64,000 bases of DNA from Paraspadella gotoi (taxonomy: Eukaryota > Chaetognatha), in assembly GCA_051294375.1 (NCBI GenBank), contig CM119268.1:19751820-19815819 (forward strand), written 5' to 3'. The translations under genes were made by a program, and so were the position numbers. Below are positions 1-10,115 of this stretch, one piece after another (the stretch's first letter is position 1; the number at the start of each line of letters is the position of its first letter). The notes beneath the pieces were generated by a model. It made no database searches. It saw only the letters and a program-made list of their open reading frames with translations, and had not been told where the DNA came from.

Positions 1-404
1 TCCTCTGCCTGCATCTAAAGGCAATCAACATCCTTTCGGATTCGGCAGGGGGCGATCCTTACGCGACAACTCTCTCAATAACCTCGTCAACAATCTCGCG
101 CGCCGTCTTTCAATTACTCGCTTTCATCACCTGACGTCGACAGCTTTTTCCGACGCCAATGGGAAGAGGGCGACCGCCGCCCCACAGGAGACTGAACCTT
201 CGCACCTCTCGCAAACGCTCTCGCGCCTTAGAGAAAAAGAAGAAGCCGAGATTGCCACCTTCGACCCAAAAACAATTGACATTGGGTCCGCAGGGTCGAA
301 ACAGCCTACGTAAGAGCAAAACATTCGCGACGCAAAAAAAAATTTGCTTATTTAGAGTCAAAAATTGACGTCAACCTCAACCTCTCGAGTGAACGCCTTT
401 CTTT
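1..404 (+). other. Upstream gag or leader region of the gypsy element, eroded
   Basis: GC-rich sequence continuous with gag. Short open stretches in different frames (around 195-310) look like gag but are separated by stops and an A-run near 335-345, so I cannot define one reading frame. It is either the element leader plus the gag 5' end with small indels or a decayed gag N-terminal half. Gag of this lineage normally carries a capsid N-domain ahead of the part seen at 405-1046. Confidence 0.5.
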
Positions 405-1046
405 ATGACGAAAAGTCCGAGGCCGCTGGAACCAGTTGTCACTACTGAAGAAGTAATGGCCAAACTCATCGTTCAGCAGGCTTCACTTCTCCTTGATGGA
501 TTCGGCCGAGATGGCCTTCGCCCATCACAGCATCTTGCTCGGCTCGAAGAAAAGATCAAAGCCGTCACCATCGACGACCTTAAGAAGGAGACGATCGTCC
601 GAGGTCTCCCCCTGGAGATCCGGCGCTCCCTCGAAGGAAGAATCGACGCCCTGACAGCAGCCGAGTTGGCCGACGAGGCCGACAAATTCTTCGACGCCGA
701 AGGGCGTCCTCGACTCGCCGCGCCAACCTCCACAATCAACGCTGCCACAATCGAGCAGCTTGTCGATGACCAAGGCACTGACAGCGATGGCGAAATGGAA
801 ATAAACGCCATCGGAGGCCATCGCCGCGATTGCAGCCGTCAGCCGACCAACAACTGGAGATCAGCGCCATCAAGTAGATCGTCGACAGGTTCTCGGCCTC
901 CAAATCAAAAACTGAAACAAATTTGCCGTTACCATCTTAAATTTGGAGATGCAGCCTTCAAATGCGAACGCGGCTGCGCCCGCAGAGGCGACCTCAAGGA
1001 GAAGGATGCCAAGATGGGAAACGGATCGGCGGGGCAGCGCAGGTGA
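405..1046 (+). CDS. gag: Gag polyprotein (C-terminal half), gypsy element
   Basis: 213 codons from an ATG at 405 to TGA at 1044-1046. Residues about 25-95 are helical and rich in Leu, Glu and Lys, and resemble the Gag capsid C-domain (Leu-rich, then an ELADEADKFFD helix). Near residue 170 the motif CRYHLKFGDAAFKCERGC gives C-x2-H-x9-C-x3-C, the CHCC Gag motif of CsRn1/Kabuki-type elements, expected to bind nucleic acid in virus-like particles. The pol frame is -1 relative to gag and overlaps its end (962-1046), so Pol was probably made by -1 frameshifting. I did not pinpoint a slippery site. The true gag start probably lies upstream. Confidence 0.8.
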   Translation: MTKSPRPLEPVVTTEEVMAKLIVQQASLLLDGFGRDGLRPSQHLARLEEKIKAVTIDDLKKETIVRGLPLEIRRSLEGRIDALTAAELADEADKFFDAEGRPRLAAPTSTINAATIEQLVDDQGTDSDGEMEINAIGGHRRDCSRQPTNNWRSAPSSRSSTGSRPPNQKLKQICRYHLKFGDAAFKCERGCARRGDLKEKDAKMGNGSAGQRR

Positions 1047-4000
1047 ACGCTGTGCCCCGCTCTAACGCCGATTCACCTGACTCTTTTCTCCTACATGTCG
1101 TCGACGCGAGTGATGGACGCCATTGGCTGGTGGACGGCGGAGCCTTGCTCTTGCTTATTCCACCAACGCCGGAGCAAAGAGCAGCGGGACCGACTGAAGC
1201 ACAGCTTCAGGCGGCTAACGGCAGCCCTATAGCGTGTTATGGAGTAGCTCACAGGAGGATCACACTCGGCCCTCGAATTTTTCCCTTCGACGTCCTAATC
1301 GCCGACGTCACTCAAAATATTCTCGGCGCCGACTTCTTAGCCGAATACTTCCTTGCTCCTAACCACCGCGATGGCTTGCTGCTCGACCTGAGGGATTACT
1401 CGACAATCCCCTGCGCAGTCTCCCGCGGCTCAGCACCCTCACATGTCAACTTCGTCGATCAGAAGGACGACGTATACTACCAGCTACTGGACAAGTATCC
1501 ATCGCTCTCAAAACCAAGCTTTGAACTCGGGGTGCGCCACCACATCCCAACGGAAGGCCGCCCCTGCCAAGCCCGAGCTCGATGCCTATCTCCCGAAAAA
1601 CTCGCCGTCGCCAAAGCCGAGTTAGAGAAAATGGTTCAGCTCGGCATCGCCAAAAGAGCGAAAAGTTCATGGTCCTCGCCAATCCTCTGTGTCCCAAAAT
1701 CTGATGGAGGTTGGCGAGTCTGTGGAGACTTCCGCCGCCTCAACTCGAAGACTCGAGATGATAAATACCCGGTCAAACTGCTCGCAGATTTTAATGCGCA
1801 ACTCGCCGGTAAAAAAATCTTCTCAAAGGTCGATTTGTTGAAAGGGTATCATCAGATCCCAGTAGCGGATGAGGACGTCGTCAAGACTGCCGTCATAACA
1901 CCCTTCGGCCTCTTCGTCTTCCTGCGGACCCCGTTCGGCCTTAAAAACGCCGGACAGGATTTCCAAAGGATGATGGATGAGATTCTTGGCGACATACCGC
2001 TCACATACGTTTACCTTGACGACATACTCGTCGCCAGTGAGGATGAGGAGCAGCACATCCACGACCTCGAACAGGTCTTCAAGGCACTGGCCGACAATGG
2101 ACTCGTCGTAAACCGCAAGAAGTGCGTCCTCGGGAAAGAATCTCTCGAATTTTTGGGTTATTTGGTCGATGCATCCGGCGTCAAACCTCTTCCTCAGAAG
2201 GTAGAGGCGATTCGCGCCACAAACCCTCCTACAACAGTCAAAGAGCTGCAGCGGTTCTTGGGGATGGTCAACTACTATCGCCGCTTCCTCCCCAAGGCCG
2301 CTCACCACGCCGCAGCCCTGTATGATGCCTTAGCTGGCAAGCCAAAGCAGCTTGTCTGGACGGAGGGATGCGCAACAGCTTTCAACGCCGTCAAGGAGGC
2401 GCTCGCCTGCGCCGCGTTACTCCGACATCCGCAGACCAACGCCCAACTCTCTCTTACTACCGACGCCTCAGATTTCGCTGTCGGCGCTGTCCTTGAGCAG
2501 CGCAGCAGCAATGGCTGGGAGCCATTAGCCTTCTTTTCGGCTAAACTCGACGAAGCTCAACGCCGATGGCCTCCTTTCGACCGTGAGCTGTATGGTGCAT
2601 TCCGAGCGGTGCGTCACTTCCGTCATTGGTTGGAGGGTTGAACTTTCACCCTCTACACAGACCATCAGTCACTCATACACGCCCTCCACAAGCGAACAGA
2701 GCCACAAACAACTCGGCACAACTTCCAGCTATCAGTAATCTCCGAGTTTACCACGGACATCCGACATGTCCGCGGGAAGGCCAACGTGGTGGCTGATGCG
2801 CTCTCGAGACCCAACCCTCCACCAGCTATCGCAGCTGTCGACAAACCAGTCCCTCAAGAGAAGGTCGATGACCTCGTCAGCATCATAAACGCGATCGGCC
2901 AAGAGGGAATCGACCTTGAAGAATTGGCTCGTCACCAAGCCCTTGATAGAGACTATCAGCGTCTATCTCAAGACGCCCGAACGGGCCTGAGTTTTTGCAA
3001 GGTCAAGCTCGGCGACCAAGACCTGCTCGTTGATATATCGAACGGCCCCGCTCGCCCCTTCGTACCAGAATCGTGGCGCCGTCGAGTTTTCGACGCCGTC
3101 CACGGCCTCGGCCACCCAGGCGTCGCCCGAACAAGAGAAACAATTTCCTCGAAGTTTGTTTGGCCTTCACTACGCGCCGACACAACACGCTGGGCACGAG
3201 AGTGCCTCCCTTGTCAACAGGCAAAAGTCACACGTCACGTGACGCCGCACATTGGAGAGTTTGAAGTCCCAGCTCGACGTTTTCAGCATGTGAACGTCGA
3301 CATCACCATCATGCCTAAGTCAAACGACTACGGTTATCTCTTAACCGTAGTAGATCGCTTCACACGATGGCCAGAAGCGCTACCAATGAAGGACATGTCC
3401 TCAACTACAGTGGTTGACACGCTCGTCCATGGCTGGATAGCCACGTTCGGCGTCCCTTCGGACATCACCACCGATAGAGGCGCCCAGTTCAACTCCTCCA
3501 CTTGGACCCAACTCGCTCAAACATGGGGAATCCGGCATCATCAAACCGCCGCCTATCATCCTCAAGCGAACGGACTTGTGGAGCGATTCCACCGCCGCCT
3601 CAAGGAGGCGTTAATCGCTCTAGGGACTGAAGAACCACACCAATGGTTTTGGCGCCTCCCATCAGCTTTACTTGCCATTCAAACGACAATCAAGCCAGAT
3701 GTAGGGGCCTCTCCAGCCGATCTCGTCTTCGGCGAAGGGCTCACCGTCCCTGGCGACCTGCTGCCTCCACCTCCCGGCGACAGCGAACTTCAGCAACAAC
3801 GCCGCACCCTCCGAAATAATCTCCGCGTGGAAGTTGAACGACTCCAGCCAAGGGAGACGGCAACTCACCGAACTCCCAACGTCTATCTCCCAGATTCTCT
3901 CAACGACGCCACTCACGTTTTCGTCCAGCGTTCAGGGGTCAAACCACCGCTCACAGCGCCATATCAAGGACCCTACCGCGTAATTGCACGAGACAATCTG

Positions 4001-4387
4001 AATTTCAAAATTGAAATTCCCGGACGAGGCGCCGAAAACATCGCCATATCGCGCATCAAGCCGGCGACAGTCTGGAGAGACGACGACGGCTATGAACGTG
4101 CAACTCAACCCTCTCCTCCTCCCTCTCTCGCGCCTAGGGGCCGGCGCCCGGGCCCTCGAACGCGTTTCCCGGCGCCAACATCTCGTATGACAAGAAGCAT
4201 GACAGCTCGCCTTAGTCACCCTCCTTCGACACTCTCGGCGGTTAGAGCCAGATCTGTTAGTGACGACGACGACGAGATTCCTGAACGCAATCTCGAGACA
4301 ACAGAAAATCTACCGGAAGCAGCGGCATCAGCGTCTATGACCGCGCCCATTTCCGAATCGAATGAAGATGTCGATGAAAATAAATAA
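962..4387 (+). pseudogene. pol: Pol polyprotein (PR-RT-RH-IN) interrupted by one TGA
   Basis: One frame is open from 962 to 4387 except for TGA at 2639-2641. Protease at about 1100-1360 has DGGA where DTGA or DSGA is expected, so the catalytic triad is altered, while the ILGADFL flap-side motif is kept. Reverse transcriptase at about 1600-2300 has YLDD. RNase H begins TTDAS near 2457. The stop falls between WLEG and TFTLYTDHQSL, where the family normally has a basic residue; CGA to TGA at a CpG would explain it. Integrase at about 3060-4080 has an HHCC domain (H..H, CLPC), an apparently intact D-D-E triad (VDI, TTDRG, VERFHR) and a GPYRV (GPY/F) C-terminal module. A charged tail follows. Apart from the TGA and DGGA the frame looks functional, implying a young copy. 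Confidence 0.88.
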
Positions 4388-4731
4388 TCTCAACCGACGT
4401 CAGCGCCAACACTTCCGTTTGGCGCGCCCCCTGCGTCACCGGTAGCGCCATCCACGAGCGCTCAGCGTCAGCCACGCCCACCAATCGTGAGAATCTCCAA
4501 ATCGACATCGGACAATTTTTCGTACAAAACTGTAAATAGTTTATCACGTTCTAACTATAATTCTGTTCTTCGCCACCTACTCGCGAATCTAACGTGAATT
4601 TAAATTTCATCTCATTCATTTTTATTAATACTATAATAGATATTCCGTCAAATATTAATACCGTGGTTCACCTTACCTGGCTATTGAGCCCAATCGTTTC
4701 CATAAATACTTAAATTTCCGTCTGGGGGGGA
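4388..4731 (+). other. Gypsy 3' untranslated region with polypurine tract
   Basis: Non-coding stretch between the pol stop (TAA 4385-4387) and the LTR. It ends in TCTGGGGGGGA at 4721-4731, a plus-strand polypurine primer. The same purine-run-then-ATGT arrangement precedes the LTRs of the other gypsy copy (near 41560) and of the miniature element (near 58470). Confidence 0.7.
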
Positions 4732-5194
4732 TGTAGGATTGAACCCGGTACCCTTCAGCCACGAGCCTTGACTCAACCAGAGTCGCCATTTAGTCATGTT
4801 GAATCTTTACTTATTCAAATCCCTTATAACAATTCTCTTTCACAAACAAATTAATCTTTTGTCTTTTCAAAAAAAGAAACACTGTTTGCTAAAGCAAATC
4901 AGCTGGTTTCATTTCACATTATTTTTATTGTTATTCCATTGAGCCTGGAAACCATTTTGAATTCTTCTAGAAGAAAAATTAACAGACTCCAAACTTGTTA
5001 TTAATTTCCTTTATTAATTATCATTAATTCCATTGTTATTGTTTAATTAATTCATTAATTATTATTGTTGTAATGATATAGATATTGCATTAGCTTGCCA
5101 GTAAAAGCTTATGGAATATCTATATGCTTTGATTATTTTATTAAGGTTTCATTTAATAAAGAACCAAACAAGTTGGTTCAGGCTGATTTTATCA
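4732..5194 (+). mobile_element. Probable 3' LTR of the gypsy element
   Basis: Begins TGTAGGATTGAACCC directly after the polypurine tract. AATAAA at 5155-5160 is a plausible polyadenylation signal, and the stretch could end at ATCA (5191-5194). The 5' LTR is outside the window, so neither boundary can be confirmed. The 3' limit is a guess; the GC-rich sequence after 5195 could also belong to the LTR. Confidence 0.5.
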
Positions 5195-6170
5195 GGCGCC
5201 AATTAAACTTTGCCACGAGCGTCAGCGCCAATACGTCATTTCCGGTTCGAGCCAAATCCATTCACGTCACTCTACAAGCACGCCACCGACAAGATGCAAT
5301 TTAGCGAAAACGGTCGTCGGCTACACCGAGGAATGTACCGGTCCCGGGATGGAATTGTAAGGGCAGTCTCGGAAGCAGACATCAAAAAGCCATCAACCGA
5401 TGCCACGACAAAAATGGAGCTCCGACCCCTTGTGGTGACCTGTTAAATGGAGCGGACCAATATGGGGGATGCTGACGTGCTGCTCGGAGGCTAGATACCC
5501 AGACACCGCCAAAGCACAAGAGAAATGCATGATCATGTGTGGCGGCACACGCGACGCCGCTTTTACTCTCAGACTAACCGGCAGAAAGACGAGGATCTCC
5601 AGCTGCGGGTTATTAGTCGACGAGACGTCCTCTCCGCATTTCTTCTATGCAGAAGGCCGGATCCAAGGCCTGAGACGGGACACTTCGGTGATGGAAGCAC
5701 TCCCGAGGCTGCGTCAAAGCTCGCGCAGGATAACCAAAGAAACATTGACTCTCTCACCAAAGCAGTGCGACATGAACTCTGTGTGACACGCGCGCGCCGA
5801 GGCGAGGGCCGCGGCGATCGAGGCACTCGCTCTCCGGCGGACATGCCATCAATCACTATGTCATCGACACTCTCGTTCGAAACGCCATGCTCGCCTCCTC
5901 CGGTATACCAACAAGGGAACAAATTCGTGGACAGTGACGGGAACACGTTTGAAAAACACAGGCCCTAAGGACCACGCTTCCGGACACGCGGAACCACGTG
6001 ACGAGCGAAAGCACTATTTACGAAGAGGTGGGCCAATTCATGGATCGCCACGCCAAGTTTCATCGGGCAAACGCAAAGTTTCAACGAGCGCCTGGGGAGA
6101 TAACCGCAGGATCACCATCATCGTTTTATCCGAAGGTTATTCGGCGACTCTCCGCTAATTGAGATATGGA
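5195..6170 (+). pseudogene. GC-rich island with broken, unrecognised ORF
   Basis: CpG-rich, unlike the surrounding host DNA and similar in composition to the gypsy coding region. One frame is open at 5525-5968 (147 codons, basic then Ser/Pro-rich). Near the run GAAAAACAC at about 5953 a one-base slip joins it to a second frame that stays open to about 6165 and contains the helical segment EEVGQFMDRHAKFHRA. The shift in an A-run suggests one broken protein rather than two. I do not recognise it. It could be gag or leader sequence of a second element downstream of the LTR, or an unrelated transposon ORF. Confidence 0.4.
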
Positions 6171-6302
6171 GCTGGCGGTCAAATAGTGAAATATTTTTTT
6201 GTTTTTATTTTTATCTTTCCACTTGAACGATTCCAGCGAAACTCGATTTCGAGCTCAATACACACTTTCCTACCCTCACAAAAATTTCATTTCAATCATG
6301 TG

Positions 6303-6690
6303 TGGATAAGGCGCTAAATGGCAGAAGATGACTATCCATAAATCTGACTACCTCCAATCAGAACCAGATCTCAATCACAAACTTTACCCTCAAAAAATCT
6401 CACCACATTCCATCAACATAATAAAAACACCAAAAAACTTTCTATAACCCCTCTACAGACATGGAACGGGTCCTGGCTTGGAACCAGGCTTGAGGGTTTG
6501 CACACCCCCCAAGGCGGCTTACGGCCGTCCTCACTCTTCCCGCAGGGTAGGTACCGGGTGGGATTGAACCGCGGTACCTAGTGGTCATGAGCTGATGGCT
6601 TTACTCAATGAGCCACCGGGTCACAACTGAAAGATCATGCTTATAGGCGGGGTGAACCTAGGCAATGCCCGACTACATGCGCCCCCAGAT
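6303..6690 (-). repeat. tRNA-like (SINE-like) repeat, copy 1
   Basis: On the minus strand the sequence contains an A-box-like GTGGCTCATTGAGTAAAG and a B-box-like GGTTCAATCCC about 45 bases downstream, with CTCATGA between them resembling an anticodon loop (anticodon CAT). This is the layout of an internal RNA polymerase III promoter in tRNA-derived SINEs. Copy 2 lies at 6797-7085 and a third at 62110-62345. This copy carries about 90 extra bases in its left part. There is no obvious A-tail, so an LTR-like origin is possible. Confidence 0.6.
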
Positions 6691-6796
6691 TGTAACCCAC
6701 CCTGCACTGCTTCTAGTGGAGGGAGGGGAGCAATCTTCGGCAAGTCCATGGGCCTGGAATCAGAAGGTTGGAATACGCTCGACAGGATGGGCTCAC

Positions 6797-7085
6797 CAGT
6801 GTGGATAAGGCGCTAAGTGGGCAGAAGATGACTATCCATAACTTCTTATAACCCCCTCTAGCAGACATGGAACGGGTCCTGGGCTTGGAACCAGGCTTGA
6901 GGGTTTGCCCACGCGCACAAGGCGCTTACGGCCGTCCTCACTCTTCCCGCAGGGTAGGTACCGGGTTGGGATTGAACCGGTACCTAGTGCGTCATGAGCT
7001 GATGGCTTTACTCAATGAGCCACCGGGGTCACAAACTGAAATAGTCATGCTTATAGGCGGGGTGAACCTAGGCAATGCCCGACTA
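6797..7085 (-). repeat. tRNA-like (SINE-like) repeat, copy 2
   Basis: Near-identical to the first copy from 'gtgtggataaggcgcta' to 'ggcaatgcccgactaa', without the 90-base insert. It carries the same minus-strand A-box-like and B-box-like elements (about 6960-7030). A tandem arrangement with copy 1 is separated by about 100 bases. Confidence 0.65.
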
Positions 7086-7289
7086 AACATCCATCAAATC
7101 ACGAGTAATTGATGTTTTTTGCTTAGGTGGGATGGACTGATGGACAGACAGACGGACAGACAGACATCAATTTTTTTGCATAATTTATCATAATTCGATG
7201 TTCTGACATGATATAAGTGAATGCCCGACAAGATTGGGGGTCAGACCGACGGACCGACAAAGTGAATTATAGATTTTCATGTTTTCATG

Positions 7290-7952
7290 TTCAGCTTTGC
7301 GGTAAAAAATCACTGTTCCTAAACGGATAGCACGATTTTAATAAAATTTTTGTCAAACTTAATATTCTTCAATAAACTTTAATTCACTTTTTAAATTTTT
7401 CAAAAATTTCAGTTTATATGTTTATTTTTAAAATTTAAAATAAAGTGGCAGGTATTTTTTGCACATGTTTCTATTTTTTTTCCTTTCATCAACATTTAAT
7501 TTTTGTAAAACTTTAATCTTTCTTTTCTTTTTCATTTTTCTTCTTCTCATCTAACTTCTCTACTTCATTAACACCACCGGGAAAAGAGACAGAAGAGAGA
7601 CAAAGGCTGATAGAAACGCATTGGCAGCAGAAAGGAGAGAAGGAGAGAGAGATAGAGAGAAAGAGAGAGAGAGAGAGAAACAGACATAACTATTATTTTG
7701 ACGTCGCTGTTGTAAAACTTTATTATTCTTCTAATAATAATTCTCAACGTCTTCTTTCTTTACGACCATATATTCATTTTTTTGAGCAGCTGTTATCATT
7801 AGTTAACAATAAAACTTATCGTTATTCTACAATTTAAAACCTTTAAATTACATCCGAAATATATTGGATACAAAACAAAATTATATTGACGAAACGAGAG
7901 GGAAAAAAAGAATTAAGAAAAAAAAACATGAAAACCAAAACAAGAAACTCAC
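7290..7952. other. AT-rich stretch with GA microsatellite
   Basis: AT-rich non-coding DNA. Apart from an (AG)n-rich microsatellite at about 7635-7680 I see no gene. Later exons of the minus-strand membrane-protein gene would be expected here or further left, but none is evident. Confidence 0.6.
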
Positions 7953-8122
7953 CTTCTCCCCAATCGATCCATATCGGTTCTGTGATCCTCATCCTGCGAG
8001 AAAAGACCTCTCTCTCATCCGCCCCCTGGGTGCTGCCTCCCCAACCCGCGTCCCCCAGGGAAAAGTGAGGAACGAAACACCCGATCGAGGAGTCGCCGAA
8101 ATCTGAGGCCTCCGTTTCGTCC
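7953..8122 (-). CDS. Second exon of unrecognised membrane-protein gene
   Basis: On the minus strand TTTCTTCCCCCAG (acceptor, AG at 8124-8123) precedes a 170-base open exon ending AAG at a consensus donor GTGAGT (7952-7947). Its phase fits the upstream exon: two bases left over there plus one here make a Gly codon, and the joined frame stays open for 56 more codons. The encoded segment is acidic and Gly-rich (ETEASDFGDSS near its start, then IWIDWGE near its end), as expected for a soluble tail. It ends in phase 1, so at least one further exon is expected to the left. I recognise no domain. Confidence 0.6.
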
Positions 8123-8217
8123 CTGGGGGAAGAAAGGAGGGGATGATGCCAGCGAGGATGAAGGAAGCAAGTCGGATTGAAGCAATCCTTGACTGGTTCA
8201 ACGCGAAGAATTTGCGT

Positions 8218-8268
<51 letters not shown>

Positions 8269-8443
8269 CGAAGCGAAAGAAGATATGGCGATTAATGACT
8301 TCTGTTTAAATCAATCAATCAAATCAATCAATCAATAAATCAATTAATCAATCAATAAAATCAATCAATCATTCAATCATTCAAATTAATAAATCAGTCA
8401 TCAAATCAATTAATCAATCAATCGCCCACCAAACCCTCCTCAC
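8123..8443 (-). other. Intron of the minus-strand gene, filled with GA and TCAA repeats
   Basis: Bounded by donor GTGAGG (8443 leftwards) and the polypyrimidine-AG acceptor at about 8135-8123. Contains (GA)n at 8217-8270 and an irregular (TCAA)n block at about 8315-8425. No coding signal inside. Confidence 0.55.
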
Positions 8444-8601
8444 CCCGTTAAAAAGTAAGTGGCTCGAAATCTCCGCTGGAACGCCCTGACTTCGTCGCAG
8501 CGCCGATCCAGATTCTTCCTGAAGCGATAAAACCAGTAGAGGAAAAGGAGGACGACGACGACGGAGCCCACGCCGAGGATGGGAGCTTGATAGGCCGACA
8601 T
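8444..8601 (-). CDS. First coding exon: single-pass membrane protein, function unknown
   Basis: Minus-strand ATG at 8601 opens 52 codons plus two bases up to donor GGG/GTGAGG. Residues 8-25 (ILGVGSVVVVLLFLYWFY) form one hydrophobic span, followed at once by the basic stretch RFRKNLDRR, which predicts N-out/C-in topology without a cleavable signal. GC content is far above the flanks. Together with the exon at 7953-8122 it gives at least 109 residues: short N-terminus, one membrane helix, basic juxtamembrane region, acidic tail. No family recognised. Splice sites and phase agree, which supports a real gene. Confidence 0.6.
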
Positions 8602-9202
8602 GGCGTCGGGGAAAGGCGGGCGGGAGAGGGTGTCGGAAAAGGCAGAGCGGAATGCGGGTAAAATAGGATGAAATGATGAGTCGGGCGAAGCGATAAAGAC
8701 TTTTGGGTCAAAGTTGTTTAATTTTGGATTCTTTGAGTCGTTGTTTCTGTTACTTTCATGACTGTTTTCCTCGCTGCTTTCCTCGCTGCCTTCCTCGCTG
8801 CTTTAATCGCAGTTGTCTTTGTTTTTTATTTCGTTGACGTTTCGTTTATTTTCGTTTTCGTCTCCGTCGACGTTTTCGTAGTTGTTGTTGTCGTCGTTTT
8901 CATCTTCGCAGACGTTTGTCACAAAATCCGGAATCGTTTCTCGTCGCCTCGAACCCGTCGGGAGAAAGAGAAGGAGTCGCGCGTCTAGAGAGAGAGATAG
9001 AAAAAAGAGAAGGTAAGTGAGATTGGAGTGATGTGAGAGTGAGTGAGAAGAGAGAAAGGAGGAAAGAAATGGAAAAATAAATAAAGGAGAGAAAAAATAA
9101 GGTGGAGAGAAAGAAGAAGTTATAATAACAATTAAGTTAAGATAAGAGAAAAGTTAAATAATGTGATAAGATTTTTAAAGATATTTAAAAATATACTGTG
9201 GG

Positions 9203-9252
<50 letters not shown>

Positions 9253-9360
9253 GCGACAGACGAGCGTTTGTCTGAAGCAGACTTAAGGGGAGGATGAGTT
9301 GGAGGAAGAGGAGGAGGGCGTGGCGCGCGAATAGGAGGAGCCGGATGCCACTAAGGAATC
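8602..9360 (-). promoter_or_regulatory. Possible 5' UTR or promoter region of the minus-strand gene
   Basis: Upstream of the minus-strand ATG lies about 400 bases of CpG-containing, low-complexity sequence (8750-8990), then a GA microsatellite (9208-9248) and a GC-rich patch (9295-9350, including GGCGTGGCGCGCG). No TATA box could be assigned. The plus-strand open frame 8758-8988 (repeated FLAAFLAAL, poly-Val) is low-complexity and is not called as a gene. Confidence 0.3.
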
Positions 9361-9417
9361 TACAAAAAAGTTTTCCACTTAAAAAAAAATTATTGGCCTA
9401 AAAAAACTTTTGCAAGT

Positions 9418-10115
9418 TTTTTTTTACCCTATCTCTTTCCTTTTTCTCCCTTTTCTTTTCTTGTTGCCTTTTCATTCCATCCTCTTCTTTCTATCTTCCT
9501 TTTCTTACCCTTTTATTTAGGCTTTATTCTTTTCCCTTTTATCACTTTTCTTTCCATCCCCTTCTTTCCTTCTTTCTTTTCTTTCCCTTTTCTTTTTCCT
9601 TTTTTCTCTTTTTTTTCCTTTCCCTTCTTCCTTTTCTTTCCCATTTCTTTTTCTTTTTTCCCTTTTTTTACTTTTCTTTCCATCCCATTCTTTCCTTCTT
9701 CCTTTTCTTTCCCTTTTCTTTTTCTTTTTCCTTTTTTCTCTCTTATTTCATTTACCTTTTTCCTCTTCCTTTTCTTTCCCTTTTCTTTTTCTTTTTCCTT
9801 CTTTCTCTTTTCTTTCCTTTTCCTCCTTTCCTTCTTTCTTTTCTTTCCCTTTTCTTTTTCTTTTTCCTTTTTTCTCTTTTGTTTCCATCCCTTTCTTTTC
9901 TTCTTCCTTTTCTTTCCCTTTTCTTTTTCCTTCTTTCTCTTTTCTTTCCTTTTCCTCCTTTCCTTCTTTCTCTTCTTTCCCTTTTCTTTTTATTTTTACT
10001 TTTTCTCTTTTGTTTCCATCCCTTTCTTTTCTTCTTCCTTTTTTTCCCTTTTCTTTTTCTTTTTCCTTCTTTCCTCATCTTTCTTTCCCATTTATCTTTC
10101 CTCCCTCTTCGCTCT
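9418..10115. repeat. About 700-base polypyrimidine (CCTTTTCTTT)n tract
   Basis: Almost pure C and T on the plus strand, built from degenerate units such as TTCTTTTTCCTTTTTTCTC and TTTCTTTCCCTTTTCTTTTT. Long open frames on either strand here (Lys/Arg/Glu-rich or Phe/Leu/Ser-rich) are by-products of this composition. Mirror-symmetric homopurine-homopyrimidine DNA of this length can form triplex structures. Confidence 0.9.

Larger units (their letters stand above)
1..5194 (+). mobile_element. Ty3/gypsy LTR retrotransposon, CsRn1/Kabuki-like, 5' end off window
   Basis: Contains Gag, then protease, reverse transcriptase, RNase H and integrase in Ty3/gypsy order, followed by a purine tract (TCTGGGGGGGA) and a probable 3' LTR. 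The Gag zinc-binding motif is of CHCC type rather than a CCHC knuckle, which is the hallmark of the CsRn1/Kabuki lineage. The coding region is GC- and CpG-rich, in sharp contrast to the AT-rich host sequence. The 5' LTR and primer-binding site lie left of base 1. One in-frame stop and a changed protease triad suggest a recently dead copy. Confidence 0.9.
6180..7290 (+). repeat. HX-family repeat fragment with nested tRNA-like inserts
   Basis: The left part (6180-6300) and right part (7090-7290) match the interior of HX repeats seen in full at 10507-11462: the line 'cactcg-acgattccatcgaaact', the aaggtgggacgg/(GACGGACA)n block, 'cataatttatcataattcg' and 'gaccgacaaagtgaattatag'. The middle is occupied by two copies of a tRNA-like repeat. 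The HX terminal hairpin is missing on the right. Confidence 0.75.

Noticed and set aside
5428-5440. TGGTGACC after the gypsy 1 LTR as a primer-binding site of a tandem copy
   Set aside because: Only eight matching bases and no LTR end (CA) at the expected position.
8758-8988. Plus-strand open frame with FLAAFLAAL and poly-Val, looking like a membrane protein
   Set aside because: Low-complexity codon repeats (GTT/GTC/CTC) with no conserved features; it overlaps the presumed 5' region of the minus-strand gene.
9752-10078. Minus-strand Lys/Arg/Glu-rich ORF of 108 codons
   Set aside because: Direct product of the polypurine composition of this tract.
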